A DNA stretch of 64,000 bases from NCBI RefSeq assembly GCF_900096965.1, contig NZ_FMYM01000003.1, positions 1-64,000 of the forward strand, in the 5' to 3' direction. The notes below the pieces were generated by a model. That model worked only from the letters and a program-made list of their open reading frames with translations. It did no database searches and had not been told where the DNA came from. Shown here in pieces: positions 10,671 through 20,761 of this stretch (position 1 is its first letter; each line of letters starts with the position of its first letter). Source of the DNA: Shouchella lonarensis. GTDB taxonomy: Bacteria > Bacillota > Bacilli > Bacillales > Bacillaceae_D. The translations under genes were made by a program, and so were the position numbers.

Positions 10671-10707
10671 CCGCTGCCAGATAGTGTCGGCAAGAATGTC
10701 TGTGCGG
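10671..10707 (+). promoter_or_regulatory. Probable L19 leader (autoregulatory mRNA structure)
   Basis: CCGC-t-GCC pairs with GGC and, after an internal loop, GCGG, whose 3' strand abuts the AAGGAGGG ribosome site of rplS. A structured leader ahead of rplS is known in low-GC Gram-positives as the L19 leader. The match is by position and fold only. Confidence 0.5.
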
Positions 10708-10724
10708 AAGGAGGGAATTATACG

Positions 10725-11072
10725 ATGAGCAACCTTTTACAAGACATTGGTAGTGAGCAATTACGCACTGACCATCCGGATTTTCGTCCAGGAGACACGT
10801 TGGTCGTTCACGTTAAGGTCGTGGAGGGCACACGTGAGCGGATTCAGCTGTTTGAAGGTGTTGTGATTAAACGTCGCGGTAGCGGGATTAGTGAGACGTT
10901 TACAGCGCGTAAAATCTCCTACGGTGTAGGTGTTGAGCGTACATTCCCATTACATTCACCAAAGATCGATAAGATCGAAGTGAAGCGTTACGGTAAAGTA
11001 CGTCGTGCGAAACTTTACTACTTACGTAACCTTCGCGGTAAAGCAGCACGTATTAAAGAAATTCGTCGCTAA
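10725..11072 (+). CDS. rplS: Ribosomal protein bL19
   Basis: A 115-residue 50S protein at the 30S-50S interface. Family landmarks are [53 protein letters not shown] and [21 protein letters not shown]. Full length, with AAGGAGGG upstream. In B. subtilis rplS follows rpsP-rimM-trmD; here it follows an aminopeptidase gene and has its own promoter, so the block has been split. Confidence 0.98.
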   Translation: MSNLLQDIGSEQLRTDHPDFRPGDTLVVHVKVVEGTRERIQLFEGVVIKRRGSGISETFTARKISYGVGVERTFPLHSPKIDKIEVKRYGKVRRAKLYYLRNLRGKAARIKEIRR

Positions 11073-11081
11073 AAAGGTCAG

Positions 11082-11114
11082 AAGAAGCCCGGAGGTTATC
11101 CGAGCTTCTTTTTT
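11082..11114 (+). terminator. Terminator after rplS
   Basis: AAGAAGCcCGG/CCGaGCTTCTT hairpin followed by T residues, 9 bases past the rplS stop. Confidence 0.9.
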
Positions 11115-11147
11115 CGATCAAATCATGAGTGGATGAGGAGGGATTTT

Positions 11148-11699
11148 TTGCGCGCAAAATCTCGGGTGGTCACTTGGCTCAAAGGGATTTCAGTGGTGAT
11201 CTTCATTGTAATACTTGCCCGTTTATTTGTGTTCCTTCCAACGATGGTTGATGGCAACTCAATGCAGCCGACGTTAAATCCTGGAAACCGGATGATGATT
11301 AACCAACTTGCGTATTCTTTTAGTGAACCTGACCGTTTTGACATTGTCGTTTTTCTTGCACCAGGTGGTCAGCACTATATTAAACGCGTCATTGGTTTGC
11401 CTGGAGAAGAGTTGATGTATAAAGGTGATGTACTATACATTAATGGTGAGCCGCAATCAGAACCTTATTTAGAAGAAAGAAAACGATCCTTGCATGGAGA
11501 GCAACCACTGACAGGCGACTTTACGTTAGAAGAGCGGATTGGTAAAAAGAAAATTCCCGCAGACCAGTATTTTGTCATGGGGGATAACCGGCGCTTAAGC
11601 AAAGATAGTCGCGATATTGGCCTCATTTCGGCCGAGGACATCATAGGGGAAACAAGCATTGTTTTTTACCCATTTGAGGAGATAAAGATTGTGAAGTGA
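11148..11699 (+). CDS. lepB: Signal peptidase I (SipS/LepB type)
   Basis: A 183-residue membrane-anchored S26 protease that removes signal peptides outside the membrane. One N-terminal transmembrane segment (ISVVIFIVILARLFVFLP) is followed by the catalytic Ser in DGNSMQPTL and the catalytic Lys in YIKRVIGLPGE, then box E VMGDNRRLSKDSRDIG. I place the start at TTG 11148 because GAGGAGG lies 5 bases before it. The in-frame ATG at 11133 has no ribosome site and would overlap this one. rbgA follows after 18 bases, probably in the same transcript. Confidence 0.92.
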   Translation: MRAKSRVVTWLKGISVVIFIVILARLFVFLPTMVDGNSMQPTLNPGNRMMINQLAYSFSEPDRFDIVVFLAPGGQHYIKRVIGLPGEELMYKGDVLYINGEPQSEPYLEERKRSLHGEQPLTGDFTLEERIGKKKIPADQYFVMGDNRRLSKDSRDIGLISAEDIIGETSIVFYPFEEIKIVK

Positions 11700-11717
11700 A
11701 GAAGGGAGGTCATCACC

Positions 11718-12611
11718 ATGAAAACCATTCAATGGTTTCCTGGACATATGGCTAAAGCAAGGCGAGAAGTGAAAGAAAAGTTAAGCCAAATTGACGTGGT
11801 GATAGAATTATTAGATGCGCGCATCCCACGATCTTCACAAAATCCGATCATTGAAGAACTAACTGATGGAAAGCCGCGGCTGATTTTATTAAATAAAGCA
11901 GATCTTGCCGATGAGGGAAAAACAAATGAATGGATCGCACACTTCAAGAAGGACGGTGTAGATGCATTGCCCGTGGACGCACAAAGTGGGACGGGTGTAA
12001 AAAGAATTGGTCCAGCTTGTCGCATGTTGACGCAATCGTTACATGACAAGTGGCGTGCAAAAGGGATGAAACCACGTGAATTACGAGCAGTGATTTTAGG
12101 TATCCCGAATGTTGGAAAGTCGACATTGATGAACCGGCTTGTTGGAAAAAGGCAGGCGCCTGTCGGTGATCGCCCAGGAGTGACGAAAAAACAACAGTGG
12201 TTAAAAGTAGGTAGTGAACTTGCTTTGTTAGACACTCCAGGTATTTTATGGCCTAAATTTTCAAATCAAGAAGTTGGGTTACGCCTTGCGGTAACGGGTG
12301 CCATTAAAGATGAATTGCTAGATTATGGTGATGTGGCTGCTTATGCACTTCAGTTTTTAGCGCGTACATACCCACATCAATTAGCAGCACGGTATGATTT
12401 GTCTTATCCACTTGATCCCGAAGATATCGGCGAGTTATTTGAAGCGATCGGGAAGAAACGCGGCTGTATTGTTCGAGGTGGCATGGTCGACATGGACAAA
12501 GTCGCAGAACTTGTGCTTCGCGAACTACGTGCAGGAAAGATGGGTCGTCTTACATTAGAGACAGCTTCTGAAAAAGAGGTGGTGACTGATGAAGACAGTC
12601 GCGGAGATTAA
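11718..12611 (+). CDS. rbgA: Ribosome biogenesis GTPase RbgA (YlqF)
   Basis: A 297-residue circularly permuted GTPase needed for late 50S assembly. The motif order G4-G5-G1-G2-G3 is visible: NKADLAD (G4, near residue 60), [12 protein letters not shown] (G1, near 130) and DTPGILWPK (G3). The N-terminal [14 protein letters not shown] is diagnostic of the family. The C-terminal helical domain binds 23S rRNA. GGGAGG precedes the ATG. It overlaps rnhB by 23 bases, as in B. subtilis. Confidence 0.97.
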   Translation: MKTIQWFPGHMAKARREVKEKLSQIDVVIELLDARIPRSSQNPIIEELTDGKPRLILLNKADLADEGKTNEWIAHFKKDGVDALPVDAQSGTGVKRIGPACRMLTQSLHDKWRAKGMKPRELRAVILGIPNVGKSTLMNRLVGKRQAPVGDRPGVTKKQQWLKVGSELALLDTPGILWPKFSNQEVGLRLAVTGAIKDELLDYGDVAAYALQFLARTYPHQLAARYDLSYPLDPEDIGELFEAIGKKRGCIVRGGMVDMDKVAELVLRELRAGKMGRLTLETASEKEVVTDEDSRGD

Positions 12612-13350
12612 AGCACAGTTTGCGAAAGGGACAGTAAACGCAGGAGAATTGAGCGTCTTACGCGCCGATCAACGTAAAGGTGTCCAGCAGCTTGTCGCTC
12701 GTTATGAACAGGCACTTGAAAAGCAAGCACGTGCAGAGGCAATTCATGAACGGATGTGGAAATTTGAACGGGCGTTGCAGCAAGAAGGATACGAGCTCAT
12801 TGCGGGTGTAGATGAAGTTGGCCGCGGTCCACTAGCAGGTCCGGTTGTGGCTGCGGCTTGCATTTTGCCACAACAGTTTAAGTTAGTCGGGCTAACGGAT
12901 TCGAAACAGCTTACAAAGTCGGCACGGGAACAATTTGCCCCGTATATTAAAGCAAAAGCACTCAGTTGGCATATTGCGAGTGTATCAGCAGAAGAAATTG
13001 ATCGGACAAACATTTTGGTTGCAACAAAAGAAGCGATGTTACAAGCGATTCAAGGTTTAACGAAGACAGTGGATCATTTGTTGCTTGATGCAATCAAGTT
13101 GCCACATGGTGCCCCGCAAACCTCATTGATAAAAGGGGACACAAAAAGCATATCTATCGCAGCCAGTTCCGTATTGGCAAAAGTATGGCGCGATGAATAC
13201 ATGGTTGATCTAGCTCGTACGTATCCGCAATACGGATTTGAATATCATGCTGGCTACGGGACACGGGCACATTTACATGCATTAAAAAAATATGGACCGA
13301 CGCAAGCGCATCGTCAGTCGTTTCGACCTGTGCGCGAATGCCTTGAATAA
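12589..13350 (+). CDS. rnhB: Ribonuclease HII
   Basis: A 253-residue endonuclease that cleaves RNA in RNA-DNA hybrids and single ribonucleotides. Catalytic acidic residues are visible in [16 protein letters not shown] (D and E), LLLDAIKLP (D) and later in [10 protein letters not shown] (D). The N-terminal 70 residues form the Bacillus-type extension. It starts inside the end of rbgA, which suggests coupling. Confidence 0.97.
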   Translation: MKTVAEIKAQFAKGTVNAGELSVLRADQRKGVQQLVARYEQALEKQARAEAIHERMWKFERALQQEGYELIAGVDEVGRGPLAGPVVAAACILPQQFKLVGLTDSKQLTKSAREQFAPYIKAKALSWHIASVSAEEIDRTNILVATKEAMLQAIQGLTKTVDHLLLDAIKLPHGAPQTSLIKGDTKSISIAASSVLAKVWRDEYMVDLARTYPQYGFEYHAGYGTRAHLHALKKYGPTQAHRQSFRPVRECLE

Positions 13351-13421
13351 CTGTCACATCATTTTTTCATCGTATGAATGAGATGCCTTTGTCCACACTA
13401 GTGGTGAAGGAGGCTGTATAA

Positions 13422-13607
13422 ATGAAAGAAGAACACTTATCTACAGAGACAAAGAGTGCGCAGGAAGAATTTGCTCGAGAATTTGGTGTTTATCACCCTG
13501 CCAGTGAACAAGATCCTCTTTTTAAAGCTTTGGCGCATTTGCGGGACAAAAAAGAAGCGCAAAAGAAAAAAGATCACCCGAAAAAAGACGAGAAAAGAGA
13601 CAATTAA
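13422..13607 (+). CDS. Small hydrophilic protein of unknown function
   Basis: A 61-residue acidic then strongly basic protein. The middle contains EFGVYHPASEQDPLFKALAHL and the tail is a Lys/Asp-rich low-complexity run (KKEAQKKKDHPKKDEKRD). AAGGAGG stands 9 bases before the ATG, which argues for real translation. In B. subtilis ylqG and ylqH occupy this interval between rnhB and sucC; this protein matches neither in length or pattern as far as I can tell. No function is proposed. Confidence 0.6.
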   Translation: MKEEHLSTETKSAQEEFAREFGVYHPASEQDPLFKALAHLRDKKEAQKKKDHPKKDEKRDN

Positions 13608-13639
13608 CCGTCATATTTTGGTTTTTTCGTGATATTAAG

Positions 13640-13678
13640 GGGAGAGGGTTAAAAATGATAGCGGTTACCCCCTCCCCA
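13640..13678. promoter_or_regulatory. G/C-rich inverted repeat with cre-like sequence upstream of sucC
   Basis: GGGGAGAGGG and CCCCCTCCCC form an imperfect 10-bp inverted repeat. Between them TGATAGCGGTTACC (13656-13669) differs from the CcpA cre consensus TGWAANCGNTNWCA at two positions. There is no T-run on either strand, so it is not a simple terminator. CcpA control of sucCD is plausible but unproven. Confidence 0.3.
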
Positions 13679-13778
13679 AAAAGTAAAAAAGATGTTAAAC
13701 TGGAAAAGGATTTCGTGTGAACGCGAAAATTCGACGCAAGCAATCATTTGCACGAACGATTAGGAGGCTAAAGAGCGA

Positions 13779-14939
13779 ATGAATATCCATGAGTATCAAG
13801 GAAAAGAAATTCTTCGTCAGTATGGAGTGGCCGTGCCAAACGGGAAAGTTGCATTCTCTGTTGATGAAGCAGTGGAAGCAGCAAAAGAACTAGGTTCGGC
13901 TGTCACCGTTGTGAAAGCGCAAATTCATGCTGGTGGTCGCGGAAAAGCAGGCGGCGTGAAAGTTGCTAAGAATTTAGAAGATGTGCGTACATATGCAGAT
14001 GAAATTCTTGGTAAGACGCTTATTACGCATCAAACAGGTCCAGAAGGTAAGGAAGTTGGACGCTTACTCATTGAAGAAGGTTGCGATATTCAAAGCGAAT
14101 ATTATATTGGCTTAGTCGTGGACCGTGCGACTTCAAGCGTTGTTTTAATGGCTTCTGAAGAAGGTGGCACCGAGATTGAAGAAGTCGCAGAAGAGACACC
14201 AGAGAAGATTTTTAAAGAAGTCATTGATCCGGCTGTTGGCCTGCAAGGATTTCAAGCACGTCGCATTGCCTTTAACATTAACATTCCAAAACCACTCGTT
14301 GGTCAAGCAGTGAAGTTCATGATGGGACTTTATCAAGTATTTGTTGATAAAGATGCATCGATTGCAGAAATCAATCCGCTTGTAACAACTGGAGACGGGA
14401 AAGTAATGGCACTTGATGCGAAGTTTAACTTTGATGCCAACGCCTTGTATCGTCGAAAAGATGTTGCTGCGTTGCGTGATTTGGAAGAAGAAGATGTGAA
14501 AGAAATTGAAGCATCCAAGCATGACTTAAACTATATTGCACTTGACGGTAATATCGGCTGTATGGTAAACGGCGCTGGCCTTGCGATGGCAACGATGGAT
14601 ATTATTAAACATTATAGCGGTGACCCGGCGAACTTCCTCGATGTTGGGGGCGGTGCGACAGCCGAGAAGGTAACTGAGGCGTTTAAATTGATTCTATCAG
14701 ATGAGAATGTAAAAGGAATTTTTGTAAATATTTTTGGTGGTATTATGCGTTGTGATGTCATTGCCGATGGCGTCGTTGCGGCGACGAAAGAAGTAGGATT
14801 AGACATTCCGCTCGTTGTTCGTTTAGAAGGAACGAATGTGGATCTAGGTAAGAAAATCTTACAAGAATCTGGTTTGAATATTACGGCAGCTGATTCAATG
14901 GCTGACGGTGCACAAAAAATTGTTTCGTTAGTGAAATAG
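13779..14939 (+). CDS. sucC: Succinyl-CoA synthetase beta subunit (ADP-forming)
   Basis: A 386-residue ATP-grasp subunit of the TCA-cycle enzyme making succinate and ATP from succinyl-CoA. [50 protein letters not shown] and the C-terminal [13 protein letters not shown] with [12 protein letters not shown] are all family landmarks. Full length. TAGGAGG precedes the ATG. Paired with sucD 18 bases downstream. Confidence 0.98.
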   Translation: MNIHEYQGKEILRQYGVAVPNGKVAFSVDEAVEAAKELGSAVTVVKAQIHAGGRGKAGGVKVAKNLEDVRTYADEILGKTLITHQTGPEGKEVGRLLIEEGCDIQSEYYIGLVVDRATSSVVLMASEEGGTEIEEVAEETPEKIFKEVIDPAVGLQGFQARRIAFNINIPKPLVGQAVKFMMGLYQVFVDKDASIAEINPLVTTGDGKVMALDAKFNFDANALYRRKDVAALRDLEEEDVKEIEASKHDLNYIALDGNIGCMVNGAGLAMATMDIIKHYSGDPANFLDVGGGATAEKVTEAFKLILSDENVKGIFVNIFGGIMRCDVIADGVVAATKEVGLDIPLVVRLEGTNVDLGKKILQESGLNITAADSMADGAQKIVSLVK

Positions 14940-14957
14940 AAGGGTGGAGCAGAACGG

Positions 14958-15860
14958 ATGAGCATTTTAATCAATAAGGATACAAAAGTGATCGTTCAAG
15001 GTATTACAGGTGCAACGGGTTTGTTCCATACAAAGCAAGCGCTTGAGTACGGCACAAAGATTGTTGGCGGTGTGACACCTGGAAAAGGTGGCACAGAAAT
15101 TGAAGGCGTTCCAGTATTTGATACCGTTGTTGATGCAGTAAAAGAGACTGGTGCAAATGCCACGGTCATTTATGTACCACCAGCATTTGCAGCGGATGCA
15201 ATTATGGAAGCAGTCGATGCAGAACTAGATTTGGCGATTTGTATTACAGAAGGTATTCCTGTGCTTGACATGGTCAAAGTAAAACGATACATGGCAGGAA
15301 AGAATACACGCTTAATTGGACCAAATTGTCCGGGTGTGATCACACCAGAAGAATGTAAGATTGGCATTATGCCAGGATACATTCATAAAAAGGGACATAT
15401 TGGCGTCGTTTCTCGCTCGGGAACGTTGACGTATGAAGCAGTTCATCAATTATCTACAGCTGGTATTGGGCAATCGTCAGCTGTCGGAATTGGTGGAGAC
15501 CCGGTAAACGGTACTGACTTCATCGATGTCTTATCGCTATTTAATGATGATCCTGATACGTATGCGGTCATTATGATCGGTGAGATTGGTGGCACAGCCG
15601 AAGAAGAAGCGGCTGAGTGGGTGAAAGCAAACATGAAGAAACCAGTCGTTGGTTTCATTGGTGGCCAAACAGCGCCCCCAGGAAAGAGAATGGGTCATGC
15701 AGGCGCCATCATTTCGGGCGGTAAAGGCACAGCAGCTGAAAAGATTAAAACGCTGGAAGCATGCGGCATCCGGGTTGCAGAAACACCATCTGTGATGGGT
15801 GAGACACTCATAAAGTCTTTAAAAGAACACGATTTGTACGAAAAGAGTTTGACACACTAA
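14958..15860 (+). CDS. sucD: Succinyl-CoA synthetase alpha subunit
   Basis: A 300-residue CoA-binding subunit that carries the phospho-His intermediate. The Rossmann start is [29 protein letters not shown] follows, and the active His lies in [18 protein letters not shown]. Full length, directly downstream of sucC with GGGTGGAGCAG as ribosome site. A strong terminator ends the operon. Confidence 0.98.
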   Translation: MSILINKDTKVIVQGITGATGLFHTKQALEYGTKIVGGVTPGKGGTEIEGVPVFDTVVDAVKETGANATVIYVPPAFAADAIMEAVDAELDLAICITEGIPVLDMVKVKRYMAGKNTRLIGPNCPGVITPEECKIGIMPGYIHKKGHIGVVSRSGTLTYEAVHQLSTAGIGQSSAVGIGGDPVNGTDFIDVLSLFNDDPDTYAVIMIGEIGGTAEEEAAEWVKANMKKPVVGFIGGQTAPPGKRMGHAGAIISGGKGTAAEKIKTLEACGIRVAETPSVMGETLIKSLKEHDLYEKSLTH

Positions 15861-15875
15861 TCTATGTAGTGGTTA

Positions 15876-15915
15876 CCGAAAGTCAGGGGGCATGTCCCTG
15901 TGGCTTTCGGGTTTT
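15876..15915 (+). terminator. Terminator after sucCD
   Basis: CCGAAAGtCAGGG pairs with CCCTGtggCTTTCGG and is followed by GTTTT. Confidence 0.88.
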
Positions 15916-16003
15916 CATTTGATATAATGAAAGCGCTATCAATAGTAGAAAGGAATGATGAGACATTTGTTTTTCTCAGAAATTAATTCATATTCACACC
16001 TGG

Positions 16004-16846
16004 ATGTATCGTTCTCCTCCAACAATGAAACGGTTGCTTCAGCATGATCCTGAGCTCAAACAAGTATTTCAAATGTCGTCCATGCAACTACAAACGTTGC
16101 TTGCGATTCCAAAACAACGAGCGGACGCATTTTACAAACACCTTCAACAAGCATCCCCCGAACAGACCTACAAACATTTACACGCGCAAAGAATTCAACC
16201 ACTCACATTATTCGATGAACATTACCCTCTTTTATTAAAAACCATCTATGATCCACCCTATGTACTATATACGAAAGGGGATGTGCATTTACTGGCAACA
16301 AAAATGTTAGCCATTGTTGGTGCACGTAAGCCTACTTCTTATGCTCATGCAGCGTTACGTATGTGCATACCAATGCTTGCGAAACACCAAGTGACCATTG
16401 TTAGTGGTCTCGCACGTGGTGTCGACCGCTTTGCACATGAATTATCACTAGAATATGGGACGGGCACTGTCGCGGTGGTTGGTTCCGGTTTTCAACATGT
16501 ATATCCTCCTGAGCATGTTTCATTGTTTCGTACATTAGCAAAAAAACACCTTGTAGTCAGCGAGTATCCGCCTATGGTCTCACCGCAAAAGTGGCATTTT
16601 CCGATGCGTAACCGTATTATTAGTGGTTTAGCGCTCGGGGTCTTGCTCATTGAAGCACGGGAGAGAAGTGGGTCACTGATTACCGCAGACCAAGCATTAG
16701 AACAAGGAAGGGAAGTGATGGCTATTCCAGGACCAATCACATCACGTGAATCGGTAGGAACGAATCATTTGATTCAACAAGGGGCACACCTCGTTCGACA
16801 AGCAGAAGATATTTTCTTCGCATGTCCGCAACTAAGTAATGAATAA
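16004..16846 (+). CDS. dprA: DNA processing protein DprA (5' end frame-disrupted)
   Basis: DprA loads RecA on incoming single-stranded DNA in transformation. The Rossmann domain is visible: LAIVGARKPTSYAHAALR, VSGLARGVDRFAHE, VAVVGSGFQHVYPPEH, ISEY-type SEYPP, FPMRNRIISGLALGVLLIEA and RSGSLITADQALEQGREV. The listed ATG has no ribosome site. Upstream in the same frame the protein continues (QKLIHIHTW, like the usual DprA N-terminus) to a stop at 15959, but without a standard start. The only ATG behind a ribosome site (AAAGG, ATG 15955/15958) is in a different frame. Removing one T from the T5 run at 15970-15974 would join the two into a normal N-terminus. This is either a real frameshift or a sequencing error. 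Confidence 0.85.
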   Translation: MYRSPPTMKRLLQHDPELKQVFQMSSMQLQTLLAIPKQRADAFYKHLQQASPEQTYKHLHAQRIQPLTLFDEHYPLLLKTIYDPPYVLYTKGDVHLLATKMLAIVGARKPTSYAHAALRMCIPMLAKHQVTIVSGLARGVDRFAHELSLEYGTGTVAVVGSGFQHVYPPEHVSLFRTLAKKHLVVSEYPPMVSPQKWHFPMRNRIISGLALGVLLIEARERSGSLITADQALEQGREVMAIPGPITSRESVGTNHLIQQGAHLVRQAEDIFFACPQLSNE

Positions 16847-17158
16847 GCTTAAACAGAAGTAAAGGAAAATAATTTTGGTGTCATATTTGACAAATAGGAA
16901 TGGTCTGTTTCATAATGAGGAAGATTTAGCTTTCCAGAAGGCGGAAGTAAAAGGCCGAATTTAGGGTGAGAGCATAATCAAGGAAGAAGCGTATCAGCAA
17001 TGACAGAATTCGGAGGTCAGAATCTGGAATTAGGAATGTAAGTGGGTTCAAGAAAGAATTGAACCAACGATTTCGCTTGAATCTGATTTCTGGCGATTGA
17101 CGTCTGTGTTCTGGAATGGCTGACATCTGTATTTTGAAATGAGAGGGAGTCGATGTAT
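16847..17158. other. Gene-free spacer with degenerate TCTG/GAAT-rich sequence
   Basis: About 310 bases between dprA and topA without a supportable gene. The 3' half (16960-17140) is built of loosely repeated phrases such as TCTGGAAT, AGAATTCGGAGGTCAGAATCT and TTCTGGCGATTG. It contains GATTTCGCTTGAATCTGA (17073-17090), which reappears with one change upstream of hslV. TTGACA near 16886 has no clear -10 partner. I see no terminator with a T-run. Confidence 0.5.
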
Positions 17159-19225
17159 ATGAGCGATTATTTAGTTATCGTGGAATCTCCCGCTAAAGCC
17201 AAAACCATTGGCAAATATTTAGGGAAAAAATATGTCGTGAAAGCCTCTATGGGGCATGTTCGCGATCTACCTAAAAGTCAAATGGGCGTTAGTGTTGAAG
17301 AGAATTATGAACCTCGGTATATTACAATCCGCGGCAAGGGGCCGATGTTGAAAGAATTGAAAACCGCTGCAAAAAAAGCAAAACGAATCTATCTCGCGGC
17401 TGACCCCGATCGTGAAGGGGAAGCGATTGCATGGCACCTTGCGCACAGTTTGAACATGGATGATACATCTCCATGTCGTGTCGTGTTTAATGAAATTACA
17501 AAGACAGCCATTAAAGATGCATTTAAGCAACCAAGGCAAATTGATATGAACTTAGTTGATGCACAACAAGCCCGTCGGGTGTTAGATCGCCTCGTTGGTT
17601 ATAACATTTCACCATTGCTATGGAAAAAAGTAAAAAAGGGTTTAAGCGCAGGGCGTGTTCAGTCTGTTGCTGTGAAGCTGATTACAGATAGAGAAAAAGA
17701 AATTAATCAGTTTCAGCCAGAAGAGTATTGGCATATTCAAGGGACTTTTTTAGCTGGGCATGAGACGTTTGAAGCGAAATTTCATGGTCGAAATGGCAAA
17801 AAGGAAAGCTTAGGCACACAAGCCGATGTCGATCAAGTGTTAGCACAAATGGACGGAGACGCTTTTCGTGTGGCAAGCGTAACGAAGAAAGAGCGTCGAC
17901 GTAATCCTGTAACCCCATTTACGACCTCATCTCTTCAACAAGAAGCAGCGCGGAGACTGAACTTTCGTGCCAAAAAGACAATGATGGTCGCACAACAGCT
18001 TTATGAAGGCATTGATCTCGGGAAGCAAGGTACTGTTGGATTGATCACATATATGCGTACCGACTCAACCCGTATTTCAGAAACAGCAGAAAAAGAAACG
18101 CATGCATATATCGAAGCAACATACGGGAAAGCATATGTGCGCGAATCAAAGCCGAAAAAGAAGCAAAATAGTAAGGCGCAAGATGCCCATGAGGCCATTC
18201 GTCCTACGTCTACTTTACAAGATCCAAAATCACTTAAACCGTATTTATCCCGTGACCAGCATCGACTATATAAATTAATATGGGAGCGGCTTGTTGCAAG
18301 TGAGATGGCGCCAGCTGTCATGGATACGATGACAGTTGATCTAGAAAATCACGATGTGTACTTTCGGGCAACAGGTTCAAAAGTGAAGTTTCCCGGGTTT
18401 ATGAAAGTGTATGTAGAAACGGGTGACGATAATAAGAAAGAAGAAGATCGTTTATTACCTGATTTACAGGAAGGTGAGCAAGTGACGGCTGAAAAGCTAG
18501 CGCCCACTCAACACTTTACGCAGCCACCACCTCGCTATACAGAGGCGCGTCTTGTAAAAACGTTAGAAGAGCTAGGCATTGGTCGCCCGTCTACTTATGC
18601 ACCGACACTGGATACAATTCAACGCCGTCACTATGTGGCGCTTGATGGCAAGCGATTTGTGCCGACAGAACTTGGCATGATTGTTCTTGATTTAATTGTT
18701 GAATTTTTCCCCGAGATTCTTGATGTTGCTTTTACTGCGAAGATGGAGGAAGACTTAGATCTCATTGAAGAAGGTAGAGAAGATTGGGTCAATGTCATTG
18801 ACCAGTTTTACCAAGGTTTTGAAGCGCGTTTAAAAGTGGCAGAGGAAGAAATGAGAGAAGTAGAGATTAAAGATGAGCCGGCTGGCGAGGATTGTGAAAA
18901 GTGCGGGCAAGAAATGGTCTTTAAAATGGGTCGTTATGGGAAATTCATGGCGTGTCCAAACTTTCCAGAATGTCGTCATACGAAAGCGATTGTGAAAGAG
19001 ATTGGCGTGAAATGCCCAACTTGTCACGAAGGAAATGTTGTGGAGCGAAAAAGTAAAAAACGGCGTATCTTTTATGGATGTGACCGTTATCCAGATTGTG
19101 ACTTTGTTTCTTGGGATAAGCCGATTGCGCGTCCTTGTCCAAAGTGTCAGAAGGTTTTAGTGGAGAAGAAAACAAAAAAAGGTGTCTCGGTTCATTGTAC
19201 GAGTTGCGATTATGAAGAGTCATAA
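17159..19225 (+). CDS. topA: DNA topoisomerase I
   Basis: A 688-residue type IA enzyme that relaxes negative supercoils. The Toprim domain begins [19 protein letters not shown] and holds [13 protein letters not shown]. The active-site Tyr is in [17 protein letters not shown]. Three C-terminal Topo_C4 zinc fingers are visible as [37 protein letters not shown] followed by CDRYPDC, and [12 protein letters not shown] followed by CTSC. The start at 17159 (MSDYLV) is preferred to ATG 17153 because GAGAGGGAG is then about 9 bases away and the N-terminus matches the family. Confidence 0.97.
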   Translation: MSDYLVIVESPAKAKTIGKYLGKKYVVKASMGHVRDLPKSQMGVSVEENYEPRYITIRGKGPMLKELKTAAKKAKRIYLAADPDREGEAIAWHLAHSLNMDDTSPCRVVFNEITKTAIKDAFKQPRQIDMNLVDAQQARRVLDRLVGYNISPLLWKKVKKGLSAGRVQSVAVKLITDREKEINQFQPEEYWHIQGTFLAGHETFEAKFHGRNGKKESLGTQADVDQVLAQMDGDAFRVASVTKKERRRNPVTPFTTSSLQQEAARRLNFRAKKTMMVAQQLYEGIDLGKQGTVGLITYMRTDSTRISETAEKETHAYIEATYGKAYVRESKPKKKQNSKAQDAHEAIRPTSTLQDPKSLKPYLSRDQHRLYKLIWERLVASEMAPAVMDTMTVDLENHDVYFRATGSKVKFPGFMKVYVETGDDNKKEEDRLLPDLQEGEQVTAEKLAPTQHFTQPPPRYTEARLVKTLEELGIGRPSTYAPTLDTIQRRHYVALDGKRFVPTELGMIVLDLIVEFFPEILDVAFTAKMEEDLDLIEEGREDWVNVIDQFYQGFEARLKVAEEEMREVEIKDEPAGEDCEKCGQEMVFKMGRYGKFMACPNFPECRHTKAIVKEIGVKCPTCHEGNVVERKSKKRRIFYGCDRYPDCDFVSWDKPIARPCPKCQKVLVEKKTKKGVSVHCTSCDYEES

Positions 19226-19387
19226 TTGTAATGGTTTCAAGTGAACCAGTGTAAATGGTTGAATAAAAAAAAGAAACGTACTATGATGAGAGAGGCGCAG
19301 GTAAATGTGAGCTCACACCGGTAGACGGTGCGGGCTTTGCATGCTTGTGTCGTACAAATAATGTGTGACCAAGAAAAGAGGATTGTA

Positions 19388-20707
19388 ATGGATGCAGCAA
19401 AAGAAACAGAGATAAATGTCATAGGCGCTGGCCTTGCTGGAAGCGAAGCGGCATGGCAAATCGCGAGAAGAGGTGGCAAAGTTCGGTTGTACGAGATGCG
19501 TCCGCATAAACAGACGCCTGCTCATCATACGGACCAATTTGCAGAGTTAGTCTGTAGCAACTCACTTCGGGGAAATTCGTTAGCGAATGCGGTAGGTGTT
19601 TTAAAAGAAGAAATGCGTCGCCTCGATTCAGTGATTATAAAAGCTGCAGATGAGGCGGCTGTACCAGCAGGTGGGGCACTTGCGGTTGACAGACATGATT
19701 TTTCTGCGCGTGTCACGCGCTATGTGAAAGAACATCCAAACGTGACTGTGCACCATGAAGAAATGACTTCCATTCCAGCGGGACCAACAATCATTGCAAC
19801 AGGTCCACTCACATCAGCAACGTTGTCAGATGAGTTGAAATCACTTACAGGAGAAGCGCACTTATATTTTTATGATGCAGCCGCGCCGATCATTGATGCA
19901 GAGACGATTGATCGTGACAAAGTTTATTTAAAGAGCCGCTACGATAAAGGAGAGGCAGCTTACCTGAACTGTCCGATGACTGAAGGGGAGTTTACACGCT
20001 TTTATGAGGCATTGATCGCAGCAGAAACTGTACCATTAAAGGAATTTGAGAAAGAGATTTTCTTTGAAGGTTGTATGCCAATTGAAGTCATGGCGAAAAG
20101 AGGCAAGAAAACGATGTTGTTTGGGCCGTTAAAACCAGTTGGATTAGAAGATCCTAAGACAGGCAAGCGGCCATACGCGGTTGTACAATTACGACATGAC
20201 AATGTGTCAGGCACCCTTTACAACATTGTCGGTTTTCAGACACATTTAAAGTGGGGGCCACAAAAAGAAGTGTTACGCTTGATCCCTGGCTTGGAGCATG
20301 CTGATATTGTTCGTTATGGTGTCATGCATCGTAATACGTTTTTAAATTCACCCAAGCTTTTGTCACCGACTTATGCGACAAAAGCGCGTAATGACTTGTT
20401 TTTTGCAGGACAAATTACAGGTGTGGAAGGATATGTGGAATCTGCAGCAGCAGGACTCGTCGCTGGTTTAAATGCATATCGCTTGACGCAGCAGCAACCG
20501 CTTGTTACATTTCCAGAAGAGACAATGATTGGGAGTCTCGCACATTACATCACCACCGCAAACCCGGACAACTTCCAGCCGATGAATGCGAACTTCGGTC
20601 TCGTTCCACCGTTAGAGATCCGTATTAAAGCGAAAAAAGAGCGTTATGAAGCACTTGCGGCGCGGGCATTATCAGCGATTGAACATTCCGTAAAAGAGAT
20701 AGGCTGA
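19388..20707 (+). CDS. trmFO: tRNA m5U54 methyltransferase TrmFO (Gid)
   Basis: A 439-residue folate- and FAD-dependent enzyme forming ribothymidine at tRNA position 54. The FAD site is [18 protein letters not shown]. Family landmarks are [26 protein letters not shown], the catalytic Cys region [42 protein letters not shown] and the late [23 protein letters not shown] 19388 with AAGAGG upstream gives the usual N-terminus. topA and trmFO are adjacent in the same orientation, as in B. subtilis. Confidence 0.97.
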   Translation: MDAAKETEINVIGAGLAGSEAAWQIARRGGKVRLYEMRPHKQTPAHHTDQFAELVCSNSLRGNSLANAVGVLKEEMRRLDSVIIKAADEAAVPAGGALAVDRHDFSARVTRYVKEHPNVTVHHEEMTSIPAGPTIIATGPLTSATLSDELKSLTGEAHLYFYDAAAPIIDAETIDRDKVYLKSRYDKGEAAYLNCPMTEGEFTRFYEALIAAETVPLKEFEKEIFFEGCMPIEVMAKRGKKTMLFGPLKPVGLEDPKTGKRPYAVVQLRHDNVSGTLYNIVGFQTHLKWGPQKEVLRLIPGLEHADIVRYGVMHRNTFLNSPKLLSPTYATKARNDLFFAGQITGVEGYVESAAAGLVAGLNAYRLTQQQPLVTFPEETMIGSLAHYITTANPDNFQPMNANFGLVPPLEIRIKAKKERYEALAARALSAIEHSVKEIG

Positions 20708-20710
20708 TAG

Positions 20711-20740
20711 TTGCCTTTTTTTACCCTTTTATGGTAAGAT
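20711..20740 (+). promoter_or_regulatory. Possible sigma-A promoter of the cod operon
   Basis: TTGCCT and TAAGAT with an 18-base spacer, about 20 bases before the xerC start. It is reasonable in position but only a fair match. Confidence 0.4.
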
Positions 20741-20761
20741 CAATCTGTCCTAGGAGGAAGC

